Shown: in pieces, positions 11,858-24,162 of the stretch
Layout: each line of letters begins with the position of its first letter
Position numbering within the stretch: the stretch's first letter is position 1
Origin: Aphelenchoides besseyi
Lineage: Eukaryota; Nematoda; Chromadorea; Rhabditida; Aphelenchoididae
Assembly: GCA_024699855.1 (NCBI GenBank)
Contig: JAMPIQ010000002.1
Span: forward strand, 8,184,001 to 8,248,000
Direction of reading: 5' to 3'
Length of the DNA stretch: 64,000 nt
Position numbers and translations under genes: made by a program
The notes under the pieces: generated by a model
What the model saw: the letters and a program-made list of their open reading frames with translations, nothing else
Told to the model about the DNA's origin: nothing
The model's database searches: none

Positions 11858-13780
11858 ATGGTCAACGTAAACAGTTCGCGGAAAGACATTCGAAATCTCT
11901 TCGGCCTACACAACGTCGATTTAAAACGGTGAGTTAGAAATCAAATTAATCGCTACGCATTTCCGTCGATTGGTTTATTCGATTACTATGCTTTTTGTTT
12001 TCTCACCCACCTATTTGTCCTAGGGATTTGTTTAGTAAGCTAGTCGTCTGTTCAACTCCTCACTTTCAGCGACGTTTTGGATTATTTGACCGAACTGACA
12101 AAGTCGATGGAAGCTTCGGAACGCAAAACTTACATCTCGAACATAATCACCAATTTGCGTGCGGAATGGGGTGAGATCATCTGGTGCTTTTTGCTTACAA
12201 TCATTTTCAGTCAACATTCAATCTTTGGATTTGGCAAAATTCAAAGAACTCTCGTTGGCAACGACAAAAAAACCGGACAAAAAGTACGTAGTCAACAGTT
12301 TGTCTAGACTTTCATTGTCGTTTTAGACGTGAAACGTTTCTTGTTGTCAACATGCCAACCTCTGAGATGTATGTGTATGATTCGACAACGAAAAGTTTAA
12401 CAACCAAACCGAGAAGCGCAATCAGGGAGTTGGCAAAGTTTAATTGTATGCAAAGAAGACTAATGATGGTCACAGAGGTAGTTCTCTATATTAGTCATCC
12501 ACTCACATTCTTTCGGCTTAAGAGCTTGGATCAGAATCGTGAGCACCAAAAAAACGTTCAACCCATCGAATCGATTTTTCGTGAAACCGTTTGTGCTGCC
12601 ACGATTTTGGGAATCGTGCGAAGAAGCGGTGGAGCAAAATTGATGGCTGAAGATCTTACTGGATCGATTCCAGTCGAATTCACGGCAACAATTCAAGACG
12701 GTTGGCTTCCATTTGAAGGTGGTTGTTTTCTACTCGAAGGAGTTCAACAAAACGGAATTTTCACTGTCGACCGAGTGCGATTGCCGGCTTCGAGGTCCAG
12801 CGAACATTTGCCACAATTCGCTATTACCGATCAATTCCATCGCCAAAATATGCCAGCGTGTGGAGAAAACGATCGTATTGTTATTCTTTCGGACGTTTGG
12901 TTGGATTCACCATCAGTGAGTTGTTTTCTTGTTGAAAGCGACTTGATTGTTTAGATCGAAAATTCGTTAAATCGCCTTTTCACACATTTTATTCCGACGT
13001 CTCCGAACGTCTTTGTGTTTTGTGGCAGCTTTCAATCGCATCGCGTTGGTGTTGGCGAGTTGGTAAACTCGACCGAAAACTTCGGCAAATTGGCTCGCAT
13101 TTTGAGTATGTTTGTAGGTTCGCATAAACAACTTAACGAATCGTTTAGCTGAATGGTCTTCATCGTTTCCATATGCGCAGTTTGTATTGATTCCTGGTCC
13201 AGATGATGTTCCGGGATCGCCGGTTTCTCCGCGGTTAGTTCTCGATTGCGGAAGCTTAGTGTTTGTTTAGATATCCACTAATACCATTAGTACAGAAGCT
13301 GTTTGCCAACAATCGAAATGTTCACTTCGCTACCAATCCGTGCACATTGCTCTTCAAAAATCGACGAATTTTGATTCGCCGTGACGACACCGTTGACAAA
13401 ATCTCTCGGTCATCTCTTCACATTTCCGATCATAACATCAACGTGTCACAATGTGTAAATGGACATTACTAATCAAAATATACGTCTCTTAATTTTAGTA
13501 CGTGGAAACAATTTGGAGTCAACGACATCTGTGCCCCGTCTTACCGTCGATCAATCCGGTGGTTCCGCATTTGGATGATGTTCTTCTCATGCCCAACAAT
13601 CCCGATTTATTGATTTTGGCTGACAAATGCATGCCGTTTGTTTGGTATCCAGACGAAAACGAAGCTGGAGCATGCACCGCTAATCCCGGAAGTTTCGGTG
13701 TGAATCCAAATCAAGCACTTGTTTATCATCCAAAAGATGAATTAGTCGAAGTTGTTGCATTGGATCCGTTGGAAGAGTAA
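11858..13780 (+). CDS. pole2: DNA polymerase epsilon subunit 2 (B subunit)
   Basis: Non-catalytic B subunit of the leading-strand DNA polymerase, about 496 residues. Exons: 11858-11928, 12070-12170, 12211-12283, 12327-12477, 12523-12915, 12955-13105, 13149-13233, 13271-13454, 13499-13780. The N-terminal helical domain is followed by an OB fold and an inactive calcineurin-like phosphoesterase domain. Diagnostic matches to human POLE2 include LSDVWLDSPS, FVFCGSF, FVLIPGPDD, HFATNPC and NPVVPHLDDVLL, then DLLILADK and NPGSF near the end. Length is close to the human protein (527). A 45-nt in-frame segment at 12478-12522 (GTAGTT...TTAAG) is treated as an intron because it removes an insert absent from the family; its acceptor is AAG. 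The ATG at 11858 is the first in frame. Confidence 0.9.
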
Positions 13781-14146
13781 TGTTTAGTCATTGAATATCA
13801 AGCGGGTTATTTGTTTTACGTGTTTGTGATTGTTGAGTTTTAAGTTGTTAAGAGGTATAAGTATAAACACCTTAGTCGTTTATTGTTTCTCTCCTTCCTC
13901 ACATGGTCTATAAATAGCCATTTTGATATCTTAAGACTGTTTGTATGCTTCGATTCAGTAATTCGATTTCAATTGGTCTTTGAGTTGAATTAGAATCGAG
14001 AAACAAAATTTTCTTTATCACAGCGTGACTCGTGTATTCCAACTCGTGGGCGTGTCAATCGTCTCAGCTTGTAATTAAAAGCCATTGGTTTATTTTCGAC
14101 GATTTACCGCAAAATTGCCAAAACGCCGCGCGACGAAGGAAGCCAA
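13781..14146. other. Intergenic spacer
   Basis: Separates POLE2 from the SLMAP-like gene. No gene is seen; it should hold the POLE2 3' end and the SLMAP promoter. There is no clear acceptor directly before the 14147 ATG. Confidence 0.4.
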
Positions 14147-16253
14147 ATGAGTGTGGCAGCTCAGAACGCAGTTCAAATGATCGCCAACGATTTGGGTAAT
14201 GGGCCGCCGCCATTCTTCAATCCAATGACGGCGAATAATCACGCCTTGTTGAACATGGATTCAAACGGGTCGATTTACGGCGGTCGAAACACCTACTCAT
14301 CAGCTTCAACTACCGTTCAAACCAACTCCTCACCGGCAAGCACATTGACATCGAAATATGGCGGACAAGGAGCCCGCTCATTTAACATTTTCAATACGTT
14401 CGGACCGACTTCAACTCAAAGCAATGGTCAGACGACTCGCACACAAACCAATCAAATTGGACCGCTGGCTATTTTTACTCCCTGCTCAAATTCACATCCA
14501 TTCGATGAGCGGCGAGTGTACGTGAGTCGCGGCGAAGATCATGCCATCAAGATTGGACGTGCTGTAGCTCGTTTTCAACCGGCAAGTAACAATGCGATCT
14601 TTGACTGTAAAGTAAGTTTATTGGTCGGTTATTATTCTGAGCTGTTGTTTTAGGTTCTTTCTCGTAACCACGCTATTTTGTACTACGAGAACGATCAGTT
14701 CTACATCAAAGATACGCGGAGCAGTAATGGCACATTCGTTAACAACTACCGACTTTCAAATAACGCCGAAGAGTCGGCACCAAAACCATTACGTTCGGGC
14801 GACATTTTGCAATTGGGTGTTGAGATTGTGGACAATACGAAGAATGTTGCAAGCGGTTGTATCACGTGTATTGTTCGATTGATTGACGAACGTGGCGAGG
14901 AATGTATTGGGATGACTGAGGAGAACCCACTGAGTGCTCGAATGCCTCACGGATTTGCCGAATCGGTGCCGAATAACTGCACAGTTGTCAACAATGAGAA
15001 ATTGTTTCTGATGAGTCAGTATATGAAAGAAGCCGTCTTTCGTGAAAAGGTAAACGATTAACAAGCGAATTTAATTGCCTGTTATTACATTCCAGTTGTT
15101 GACCGAAAAGTTGAAGAGTTTGGAGTCGGTTTTGGAAACAACGAAAGAAGCAGCTGAACGTGGTTGGAAAGCGCTAATCAACGAAGAACGTTTATTGTCT
15201 CGAATTGAGATGCTTGGTAGGTAGAAAGATGATGAACAAATAGTTGAGCTTGATTCAAGAAAACCAAATCCTGTGCACAAAAGCAATGGCCAGTGGGACG
15301 GGAGATGCTATGATGGAGAAGATGAAAGCAATGATCGAAGATCAATCCAAAGCCGAATCGGAGTTACGTGAAAAGCTCGTGTAAGCGTTTATTTCCTTGT
15401 TTATTCTACGATATTACGTTTAGTGCAAATCAACAGGAGATCTATGCTAAGACAATAGAGTTGAAACACTGGCAAAAGCAATTTCACGATCTTAAAAACG
15501 AAAGCAAGTGGTTGAAAGAACATTGTGATGGACTGCTAGGCCAATTAGACTATGAACGGGATAAGAACAAGGAAATGTTGGCCAAGCAAGAGGCGAACGA
15601 AAAAGAGAACGAAAACAAGAATACAGTTGTCAATGGAAATTCGAATTTTTCCGTTTCCAAAGTCGACGAAGTTCCGCCAACGAAAAAGAAGGAACCTAAA
15701 AAAGCAGATAAAGGATCCGATGGTAAGTTTAAAAGAATTGATGTGAATGATAACATCAAAATTCCTAGATAACAACACTGTAAATCACTCGCAAATTAAT
15801 GGAACAAACCCGGACGATAGCGTTGAAATCGAAGCAAATCCATTTGCAGGAGAAACCGAAGAACAAGTGGTCGAAGAAACGGATAGTTCTGTTTGCCTGT
15901 CAACTGTGACTGAGAAAGCCCAACAACCGACTGTTTTCTACCAAGAAGCTGAAGTTCAAACCGACCCATTTCAATGGTCATCCGCAAACGTAGAAGTGGT
16001 GACCGAAGAGAAAAATCAAAAAGAAACCGAAGGGTTGGCTGCTACAAGTTCGAACGGGCGCAGTACATCACAACGTATCAATACTCCGGGACGAGACGCT
16101 GATTATCTTTTTGCTTCAATGTTTCCGTTGGCTTTCATTTTTGGCCTTTTAGTTATCATACCCTTGCGTTGGTTTCCTGATCGCAATTCGAATTCTGACC
16201 TTTCTTACACCAACACACCAAATGACGAAGCTTCCAAACAATCAACGTCCTGA
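14147..16253 (+). CDS. SLMAP-like FHA-domain tail-anchored protein (STRIPAK component)
   Basis: About 628 residues in six exons (14147-14611, 14654-15049, 15096-15216, 15260-15380, 15424-15722, 15769-16253). After a Ser/Asn-rich N-terminus comes a forkhead-associated domain: IGRAVARF, VLSRNHA and TRSSNGTFVNN are the strands and loops that bind phosphothreonine. Coiled-coil segments follow (LKHWQKQFHDLKNESKWLK), then an acidic low-complexity region and a single C-terminal transmembrane segment (MFPLAFIFGLLVIIPL) with a short tail. This order is that of SLMAP, which recruits Hippo-pathway kinases to the STRIPAK phosphatase complex at membranes. Intron 3 ends in AAG at 15259; using the only nearby conventional AG (ending at about 15242) gives early stops. 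AATAAA occurs at about 16465. Confidence 0.85.
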
Positions 16254-17187
16254 ATCAACGAATTACTGTAGCGATTGCCCTTAAACACAACGCGTAACAT
16301 ATTGTAACCAAATTTACCAATTGACGTGTTTTTATTTCTGTACATTTCTTGTGCACTTAATATGAGAAAAGCGAACAGCAACATTCTGTAAATTTTCTTT
16401 TGTGTATTAACCCAACTTTATGATTTTTGTTTATATTCTACCAATATTTATGTTCTGTTATCCAATAAAACATAAGAGAATGCAGCACAAGCTTGTTTGT
16501 TCGAATACAACCAATAAGGTTGGTGCTCGAATAGTCAGTTATCCAAATGATTTCTAGTGTCACTTTTCTAATATGATCTACTCGATAATTGGACTATCAT
16601 CGATTTATATATTCAAGTTCATGGTTATTGCTGCTAATTTCGCCTCGTTAAACCGAATTGCTTTTTGGTTGCTATTAAGAAACTCAGACTTTTGACAGCA
16701 ACAAAGGGTATTAATTACATGTATGGACGTGAAAGAGAGTAACAACGTCAGATTATCTTTTTAGTTCGAATCCTTGATTAATGACTAGATGTTTATTAGA
16801 AAACAAATTGAAGATCAGATCGCTTAATGAAGGAAAGTTGTGAATCAAAAACGTTACATAATAACCAAAAGCTTACGAACAGGCTTTTAGTTAATCTTGA
16901 AGCTAAGGATAAACGCATTTACGTTTGTTCCAGTCATTTAAAGCAAAAATAAACGATTTATTGTTCTAGTCAATTTAACAGCTTAAAGAAACTTTAGCTC
17001 ACATTTCACAAACAACTGATGTCAATTCCTTAATTGTACCAATTAACTAAATTTACTCCTAAATACCATAATTACGCATAGTTTAACAGGACTACTCGCG
17101 TCTAGACGTTGTGAACACTTCAACCTCATCATGTTACCGACTTTCTTTGCCGTGTCCCCTTTGGCGCCAACATAAGACGTCCGTCTT
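16254..17187. other. Intergenic stretch, AT-rich
   Basis: Contains the SLMAP 3' UTR with AATAAA near 16465, then AT-rich sequence with no supported open frame up to the TATA box at 17188. Confidence 0.45.
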
Positions 17188-17194
17188 TATAAAA
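17188..17194 (+). promoter_or_regulatory. TATA box of the 17237 membrane-protein gene
   Basis: TATAAAA lies 43 nt before the ATG at 17237. A start about 30 nt downstream would fall in CTCTACTCTC, leaving a very short leader, consistent with a directly initiated gene. Confidence 0.5.
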
Positions 17195-17236
17195 CCTTAC
17201 GGCTTCACTCTACTCTCAACAAAAAGACCAAACGAC

Positions 17237-18480
17237 ATGAATGAAGAGCGCAAGTAATTTTCATCCAAATACGCAAAGTAGAAGAAAACATTGGAGGCAT
17301 TTTGACGGATACGAACGTTCTGTTACTCTTGACAATTTAAATGATTAGTTAATGTACAATTCTAAGGTTTATCCTTTTGTTGGCATCAATTTCTTTGGCT
17401 CAGGTTCATTTTCAAATCTCACTTTTTGAAGTTCATTCGCCCGTGAGAAAATTGGAAGACGAAAAGCGACAACTTTTGGTGTTTGTTTCGACTTCTTTAC
17501 ATTCTGCATTAGCTTATCTATCTCTACGATTTATGAACAGGCTGGGAAGCTTGCTATGAGGTTTGAAGCTTTTTATGTTGTTGTCGGTTAACTTCTTTGA
17601 AGTTCAAAACACAACAAAAAATATACGCAAATTAAGTTTTGATCATAAAGAAGTTGGTTGCCATGGAAGAAATATCCCCGAAAGTAATTGGTTTTCATAT
17701 TTTCGTGTTCTCTTCCTCTCAAATCCAAATTCGATTGCATCGCTAAGGTGTGTCTTAGAATCCAATTTCTAAGAATTTGTAGTTACCTCGACAGTTGTTG
17801 CGCTAAATCGAATTTCAATTCACAACTTGCTAATTTAGCTAACCAAAATGTGTTCAAATGTGGCATCGTTCATTCGAATTGGATTCCATAAGCCTCAATC
17901 TGTTCAATTCTAATGGCCATTTTTCATCAGAGTTCTCATCAACTGAACACTCAAATCAAAGTCTTTCCGGTGCGACTCAACGAACTGCACATTTTCAACG
18001 TGAGTTTCGACGACACTAACGAATATCAGTTTGCGGACTACGGAGAGACATTCGGAGGTTGAAAAGAAGATTGCGCAGAAATAATCCACGAGTTTAGGTT
18101 TTTCGTTCGTTGCGTTCCTACCGGTAGTTGTGATTGGAGTTTTGTTGACGATTTTGGTGATATTCCTTAAACTCCGAAGTCTGCGGACAGATCGTGATCA
18201 GTTGGAGCGTATGGAAAACGTTTATCGAGTGTTGGAATACGTCGATCAAATGGCCAGGGATCCATACGAAGACGCCGAAATGGTTCAAACAATTCAGTCG
18301 ATTCTGTTGCCCGACGACGAGGATTCTGAACAAACACTTTTGCAACCAAGAAAAAACTCCTTCTTCTACAACGAATATCAATGTAAACTGCAAAGCGAAA
18401 GTTTCTGTCAATTGGACGAGAATTCTCAGCCGCAAATTGGAGTTGCCGTCGATTTGGAGCACAACAATCAAATCGTCTAA
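17237..18480 (+). CDS. Single-pass (type I) membrane protein of unknown family
   Basis: The ends are well supported, the middle is not. Exon 1 (17237-17253, MNEERK) joins exon 2 at 17367 through an intron ending in AAG; together they make a signal peptide (KFILLLASISLAQ) followed by HFQISLFEVHSPVR. The last two exons are clear: one ending at 18057 (FADYGETFGG) and 18098-18480. The latter holds a strong transmembrane segment (VAFLPVVVIGVLLTILVIF), a basic stop-transfer KLRSLR, and an acidic cytoplasmic tail of about 95 residues with a DPYEDAEMV stretch. Between 17470 and 17900 several Cys- and Trp-bearing fragments are open, but I could not find one splice path that keeps frame, so the ectodomain (perhaps 150 residues) is unresolved. 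I do not recognise the family; Notch-ligand-like domains were considered and not supported. Confidence 0.55.
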
Positions 18481-18921
18481 TCGAACACATCGTTTGGATT
18501 TCGGGTCATTAGATGTTTATCAGCCTCTTGCTTGTAATAAACTTAGAGAAGAACAATCGTGCTCCTATTTCAAGAAAGAAACAACCTTTTTCTCGTTGTT
18601 CTTTTTGTTTTCTTGCAACCAATCAGTTCAAAACTTGCAACCAATGGCTTTGTTTTCATTCCAAAGTAAACACAATAAAGTTTATGATGAACAGAACAAA
18701 TTATAAACAAAGATGGGGTGAATAGTTGTTGGTCGTTAATTCAATAAGTCGAACGGAAAGAGATAAATGCTTGAGGCAAAAGATGGAAGGTGAGTGACAA
18801 GTTTAGTTCTTTTTGACCGAAATCAAAAATATCATTTACGACAATTAGAAAAGTACGAGTTTGTGTAATAAAGCCTTAAGATATCACTAACAAAAACAAT
18901 TCCCGAGTTACCAAGTCAAAT

Positions 18922-21602
18922 CTATCGTGTCGTTCCATTTTTTGGATGACTCACATTCAAGTGCTCTTCCAGTGTTTGATAACTCGAACATCTGAATGGG
19001 CACACATCACACGAGAACATGATTTCGGCAGAACATAAACGAGCGCTGTGATCCGAAGCCAAATGTTGAAGCATGTTGAAGGCAAATGACTGAATCAAGA
19101 ATTACATTCAACTATTCTCTTGGAATACACATACCTTTTTGCACAATTTACACCGTCCACCATCAGTTTTCTTTTGCGCTTTTGCCAAAAGATCGGAAGT
19201 AACCAGGTAATGTTCCATGACCAAGTGCCTTTCTAAGCCATCGTACGACCAAAAACGTTCACGACAACGCGAACAAGCGAGCGGTGGTCCTGCTTCCAAA
19301 TCAATGGAGGCTTTATTGCGAAATTGAAGATGCTGTTGTTGAAGATGAGTAATGTATTCGCGTTTGTTCGGATATTTCTCGTCACAGATTTCGCAGATCA
19401 TTACTTCGGACGTCGACATTCCACGTGCATTCGAATTGGAACGCCCGGCGGATGAAGAACTGGGCTGAAAAAAGATTGTTGTCAATTGACAAGTGAGAAA
19501 GAACAAACCAATACACCACCGACTTTTCGTTGAGGTTGATTTTGATTTGCGGCTTGAGCAGCCGCCAAAGCGGCCGTTATTGTGGTATTGCGACGAGCAG
19601 CCGTTGAAGATTGTTGAGCATTATGTTGTTGAAGAGCTTGCTGTAACTGGGCGAGTACCTGTGGATTAAGTTGCTGAGCGAGTTGTTGAAGAACAGCTTT
19701 TGGATTGGCCGTTGCGTTGTTATTTTTGTGTTTTTGCAAATGATTTTGCAGCGTTTGAATAACCGCAACTGGCAACGCTGGTTGATTGTTTCGTAGAAGG
19801 GCTTCCAGTTGTTGTCTTTGGAGCGGATTCAAATTCTTGAATTGATTTTGAAGTTGCGTCTGAGCCATTAAAACAGCTGCAACGTTCATTCCACCGGTTC
19901 CCGATTGTGGATGGTTTTTCAATGCTGCAGCAAGAGCGGCCGATGTGAGTGCCGTTGATTGTTGAGAACTGGAAGCCGTACGAGCAGCCAAACGTTCTCT
20001 TTCTCGTTGCTGAGCTTGTTGTTGTTGCTGTTGTCTTTGCTAAATCAAGGAACTCAAAAGTTTAGTTGAATTTTACTAACCTGAACTTTATTCACGTCAT
20101 TTTGAATCTTCGGATCAGGAGGCGGTCGTGGCCAAAGCCAACGGTTGATAACCGCCGAATGCTCGGGCATACGAGCGGCTTGAAGACCGCTGACACGTTG
20201 AGTGTCGCGTTTGCATTGTTTGAAATGGTTGTCGCGCTGTCCTTTGTATTGAAAATCTTCATCGCATATCGAGCATTGAATTTTCGCGGGTGGATCTTCC
20301 GGAGTCAACGGAACAAGTTGATGTTCTTCCCTACAAACGAACAAATGATTTCAACAAACATAAATGTCAAAACTTACAAGTAATGCGTTTGAATACGCGT
20401 TTCGTTGGTGTTGAATTCGGGACACATTCCGCATTGAATCGTCGAATTTTTGCTGTCATAGTGTAGAGTTTGTTTGTGAATTGAATATTGAACGAGATTA
20501 TCCGTTTTGTAACCGCAAATGCCACAGCAATGTTGTTTGAGTTTGAAGCTCGTGTTTTTGTCCCGTAGAGTTTGCCAAACCGGTTTGAGTTGAGCGGCGA
20601 CCTAGACATGAAAATATGTTCGTAGAGTTTTAGAAACTACCATTTTGTAGGTTTCAACACTTTTTGGCATTTCGGGAAGATTCCTCGCATGAACAATGTC
20701 CGAGTAAGTGGCTTCTTGAACCAAATCTTGACCAATTTCCATCAACGTCCGCGTCATTGCCGGAGTTGAACAGCTCGACTTAATTTGTTGACGTTCTCGA
20801 CGTTCTGCGTCCGTTGGTTTTTGTCGGTCTTCGCCGAAGATTCGATTGATAACCCGTGTGATTTGCATATCCGCATCATGTTCAATAACGAGATCAACAA
20901 CTTGAGATGGCGGAAATGAGATTGAATTTGGTAGGACGAGCTGCTTTTCGAGAATCAGTTTTTGAACTGATCGCGGTTCTTTTTGCACTTGAACATTGAT
21001 AGCACCCAATAAGGTGTCCAACAGTTTTCTTTCAACAGTATCGTTCAAAGTCAACGCTTTCTCTATGTACTCATGCAAATAGTCCAATAGCGCTTCGTAA
21101 CTTGTTAACTGCGGTGCTTCTTTCTTGACGATTGAAGCAGGAGACTGAAGTGGTACAAATAAAAAACGAGAAAAATGGAACTCACTTCTTTTCGCGAATG
21201 TAATTCTGTCGATGTTTCGGATTTCAATCGCTTAGTCGGCGGTTCCTCGATGACCACATCGTCATCAGCCAAATCGATACACTCGACCGTCTTCTTGGGC
21301 TCCAATTCCGGAAGATTATGGGCCGTCAAATCGACACCGTTGGCTGACGAAGTGACCGAAGACTTGCGCTCTCGGGACTCTTCATCGATAACCATTTCCG
21401 ATAACTGCGACGTTTCAACGGACTTTCCATTCTGTGGCTTTGGAGACAACGATTGTTTCAGCTCAACACCGTTCAATGAAGTTGCAACTTCCTGAGTGAT
21501 GTCGGGCATCTCTTCGTCCGACTCATCGTCCAAAACAATTTCCACGGGTTCGGGCCGATTCGTCGCATTCAAACTGTTCCGTTGCACCTCGCTGTTAACC
21601 AT
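18922..21602 (-). CDS. mep-1: MEP-1 zinc-finger protein
   Basis: Ortholog of Caenorhabditis MEP-1, a nuclear zinc-finger protein that works with the Mi-2 homolog LET-418 in the MEC chromatin complex and with MOG proteins to repress germline genes in the soma. About 807 residues in seven exons (21602-21186, 21144-20641, 20601-20378, 20330-20081, 20039-19509, 19464-19135, 19089-18922). An acidic N-terminus with SUMO-interaction-like VECIDLADDD leads to a conserved block (LDTLLGAINVQVQKEP, ISFPPSQV). Then come a cluster of C2H2/CCHC-type fingers, INRWLWPRPP, a long Gln/Ala-rich stretch, and a second finger cluster (PLACSRCRERFWSYDGLERH, FAFNMLQHL, MFSCDVCPFRCSSYQTLE). A TTTTTCAG at 21609-21608 lies 5 nt before the ATG and fixes the start. 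Confidence 0.95.
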
Positions 21603-23380
21603 AGCGTCTGAAAAACGATCGGTAAATTCGAGGCAGTGTGCACGGACAAACGTTCTACGGTAGAAAAATTCACAATGCCGAAGTTAAATGACAGTTAATA
21701 TGATTAACATGGAAGGAAATAGATTGCGAGCAGCAAAAACTCGGCAGTTTTGAATAAACGGGAAAACACAAATCGCGCGCCAATTTTCGAACACTGGTTG
21801 AACTGATCAAACGGTCGTAAGTGAATGATGAAAATGAGTTTTGAAATTTCAAAGCTTGATGAGAACTCTACAACAAGACCTTGAAATTCTTCTCAATGTA
21901 AAAATTTACATTAATGACGTCAATTAGTGTTACTTCCAACGTTTCTTACTTTTTGATCCCAACTTCGAAAGCGGCCAAAGAAGTTGATGGCAATTCGGAA
22001 TTGGGCTTCAAAGCCTTGAAGCGGGTCCAATACGAAAACGGTTGAAATTATTGATTGAAAAGCCGCCCACGTTTATTTTCCCGGTCCCTTCCTTCGACCG
22101 TCAATGTTGTGCGCTCTGCTCTCTCGTTCATCACCACCAGTGAGGTCGAGCCATCTAAACTGTCTGTGCACTCCATTTAGTACGTGGTATCTTTGGCTGT
22201 TCGCTCGTTGTCTTTCGAATTCGCGAAGCGGTCCGGACCGTCGGAAAAGGGGGAAAAAACGAAGGTCGGGTCCATCTGAAAATAGGGAACAAACTCTCGG
22301 TCTGTTAGGTATCTTGTTATCTAATAGATGGTACTGTCAAAGTAGCCAGTGGACTAGAAACCGAGTGGTCATTCTTTCAATCGGTGGTCACTCTAAGTAC
22401 TGTAAATATAAGTGAAGGAGCTGCTAGGGGAATAACGACAACACTTTTCCGCAACAACTACTCACTCCAGGCGTTAATTTTCCATCTAAACAGTTCAGAG
22501 CGAAACGCAAACACTCCAATCATCGAAGATCGTAAGAACAAACATTTTTGAACACATCAAAACTATCTTTCTTATTAGAACAAAGAAGAGGTTGTCTGCT
22601 CATTGGCACAAAACGTTGAATAGTGAAATTAAGCAAAAACCTTTGGCGCGAAACTTGTTGTCCGCATAAACAAGTGAAATTTGTTTGGTCAGTGACGAAA
22701 CGAAGAGAAATCTAAGAAATGTGTTCGACAGTCTTCAAAATTACTAATTTCCGTTCCTCGAAACTCAATCAACAGAACAAGAATGCGAACGATCAGTCAT
22801 CGAAATCGCTCTTTTCGCATTTTTCCAACGACAACAAAAATTCACAACAAACAAAACTCAACAACAAGCCCACGACTAACTACTCTCTTCCGTCGCCGCA
22901 TTAACTTCGATCTCTGAGCGTGTTTGAATGCACAAATTCGTCTCAACATTATCGGTCCGATTTCGGCGTGCCGTTTGCTATCCCTAAACTTCCACAACTT
23001 CTTGATCTAACGCTGTTAAATCAACTCCACTAGGATGTTTGGACATTCACTGCAACGGCAAATAAAAATATGGATCAGTTCGAGAGACCAGTAAATGAAC
23101 ATTTCAATCAGAAAACAACTGGTCGAGTGATAGCAGAAACATACGAAGCAAAACTATAGTGTGAAAGGCAAATCGCTTTTCGAAGCGCGTATTTTGTACT
23201 TTGCTAATCATACCGAACGATTATGTTAACATAATACAAAGGACAACAATGAACGTATTAATAGAACATTTTTATCTTCTATTATTAAACAAAACAAGAA
23301 CAAGTCAATTCAAAGGTAGAACTCAAAATGTTGACAATCTTCTAGCGATGAATCTAATGAATAATCTAAAGTGAGATTCT
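21603..23380. other. Intergenic stretch, no gene recognised
   Basis: Divides the mep-1 promoter from the 3' end of the coiled-coil gene. Open frames here (for example 22104-22415 and 22719-22904 on the plus strand) lack domains, matching splice partners and acceptor signals at their starts. Confidence 0.4.
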
Positions 23381-24162
23381 TCATATTAACAAAAACATAC
23401 TGCTCTCGGACGACAGTTGAAGACTACCGTTCATTATCTCATCGTTTTGGATCTTCTGTTCAGCGTTGTGACTTAAATACCGAACAGATTGAAAGACCAT
23501 TTAGACTTACTTATCAACATCCTTTTGCAAAGCACAATATTCATTTTCTAAGTCCTCAATTTGCGCGTTCAACTGTTTGATTTGTTCTTCGTCAGCAACT
23601 TGTTGATTGTGCTCTTGGACGGCTGTGCTCTGATGGCACCTCTGGATTTTTCTAAACGATTATCGGTTAGCGAAAGACATTACCGTCGACTTACTGTTTA
23701 AACGCGACATTGTTTTCTGCAAGTTGTTTGATACGCTTCTCGAGTTTCGTGATCTCCAATTGCTGCAATGAGAAGCAATTAGAAGATCTAGTTTAATCGG
23801 AACTAACCATCTTAATCGCCATCTTGTATTTCAGTTTTTGTTGAGACATTTGAAACTGTTTTATCTTACCAAGTCCTGTTAGTTTTCCCATCAAAAGACT
23901 CTCTATTTGTTTTCTTAAACACAAAAACAATGAATCATCAAAACTGAACGTACTGTTCTTCACTCGTGTCCAAAGAACATTCATCAGAAGTCTCATTGTT
24001 CGATTCTTTTTGAATCGCTAATTCACGTTGCTGTTCTTTCTGAGACAAATTAGAAGCCGTCTCAGGATCCTCAAAAACCAATTCACCAACTTCACAAATC
24101 GGAATGACGTCTTGGTATTGGATCTCGGAATCAAAGAAAACTTGCGACTGTTGATTCTCCAT
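23381..24162 (-). CDS. Small acidic coiled-coil protein, possibly leucine-zipper type
   Basis: Starts at 24162 (MENQQSQVFF) with an acidic, Ser/Glu-rich N-terminal exon to about 23947. The 3' half is a strong heptad coiled coil spread over two exons: QLEITKLEKRIKQLAENN (about 23765-23700) and one from about 23653 with QIKQLNAQIEDLENEYC. The frame can stop at 23508, or continue through a 39-nt intron with an AAG end to a last exon ending at 23381. The exon or exons between 23790 and 23946 are uncertain; KYKMAIKM precedes the coiled coil, but the Asn-x7-Arg of a bZIP basic region is missing. I cannot assign a family. Function unknown. Confidence 0.45.

Noticed and set aside
17367..18110. Notch-ligand (MNNL/DSL) ectodomain
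   Set aside because: The signal peptide and HFQISLF resemble the family start, but the expected Cys spacing and EGF repeats are missing.
23690..23830. bZIP transcription factor in the coiled-coil gene
   Set aside because: The leucine-heptad part fits, but there is no Asn-x7-Arg basic region upstream.
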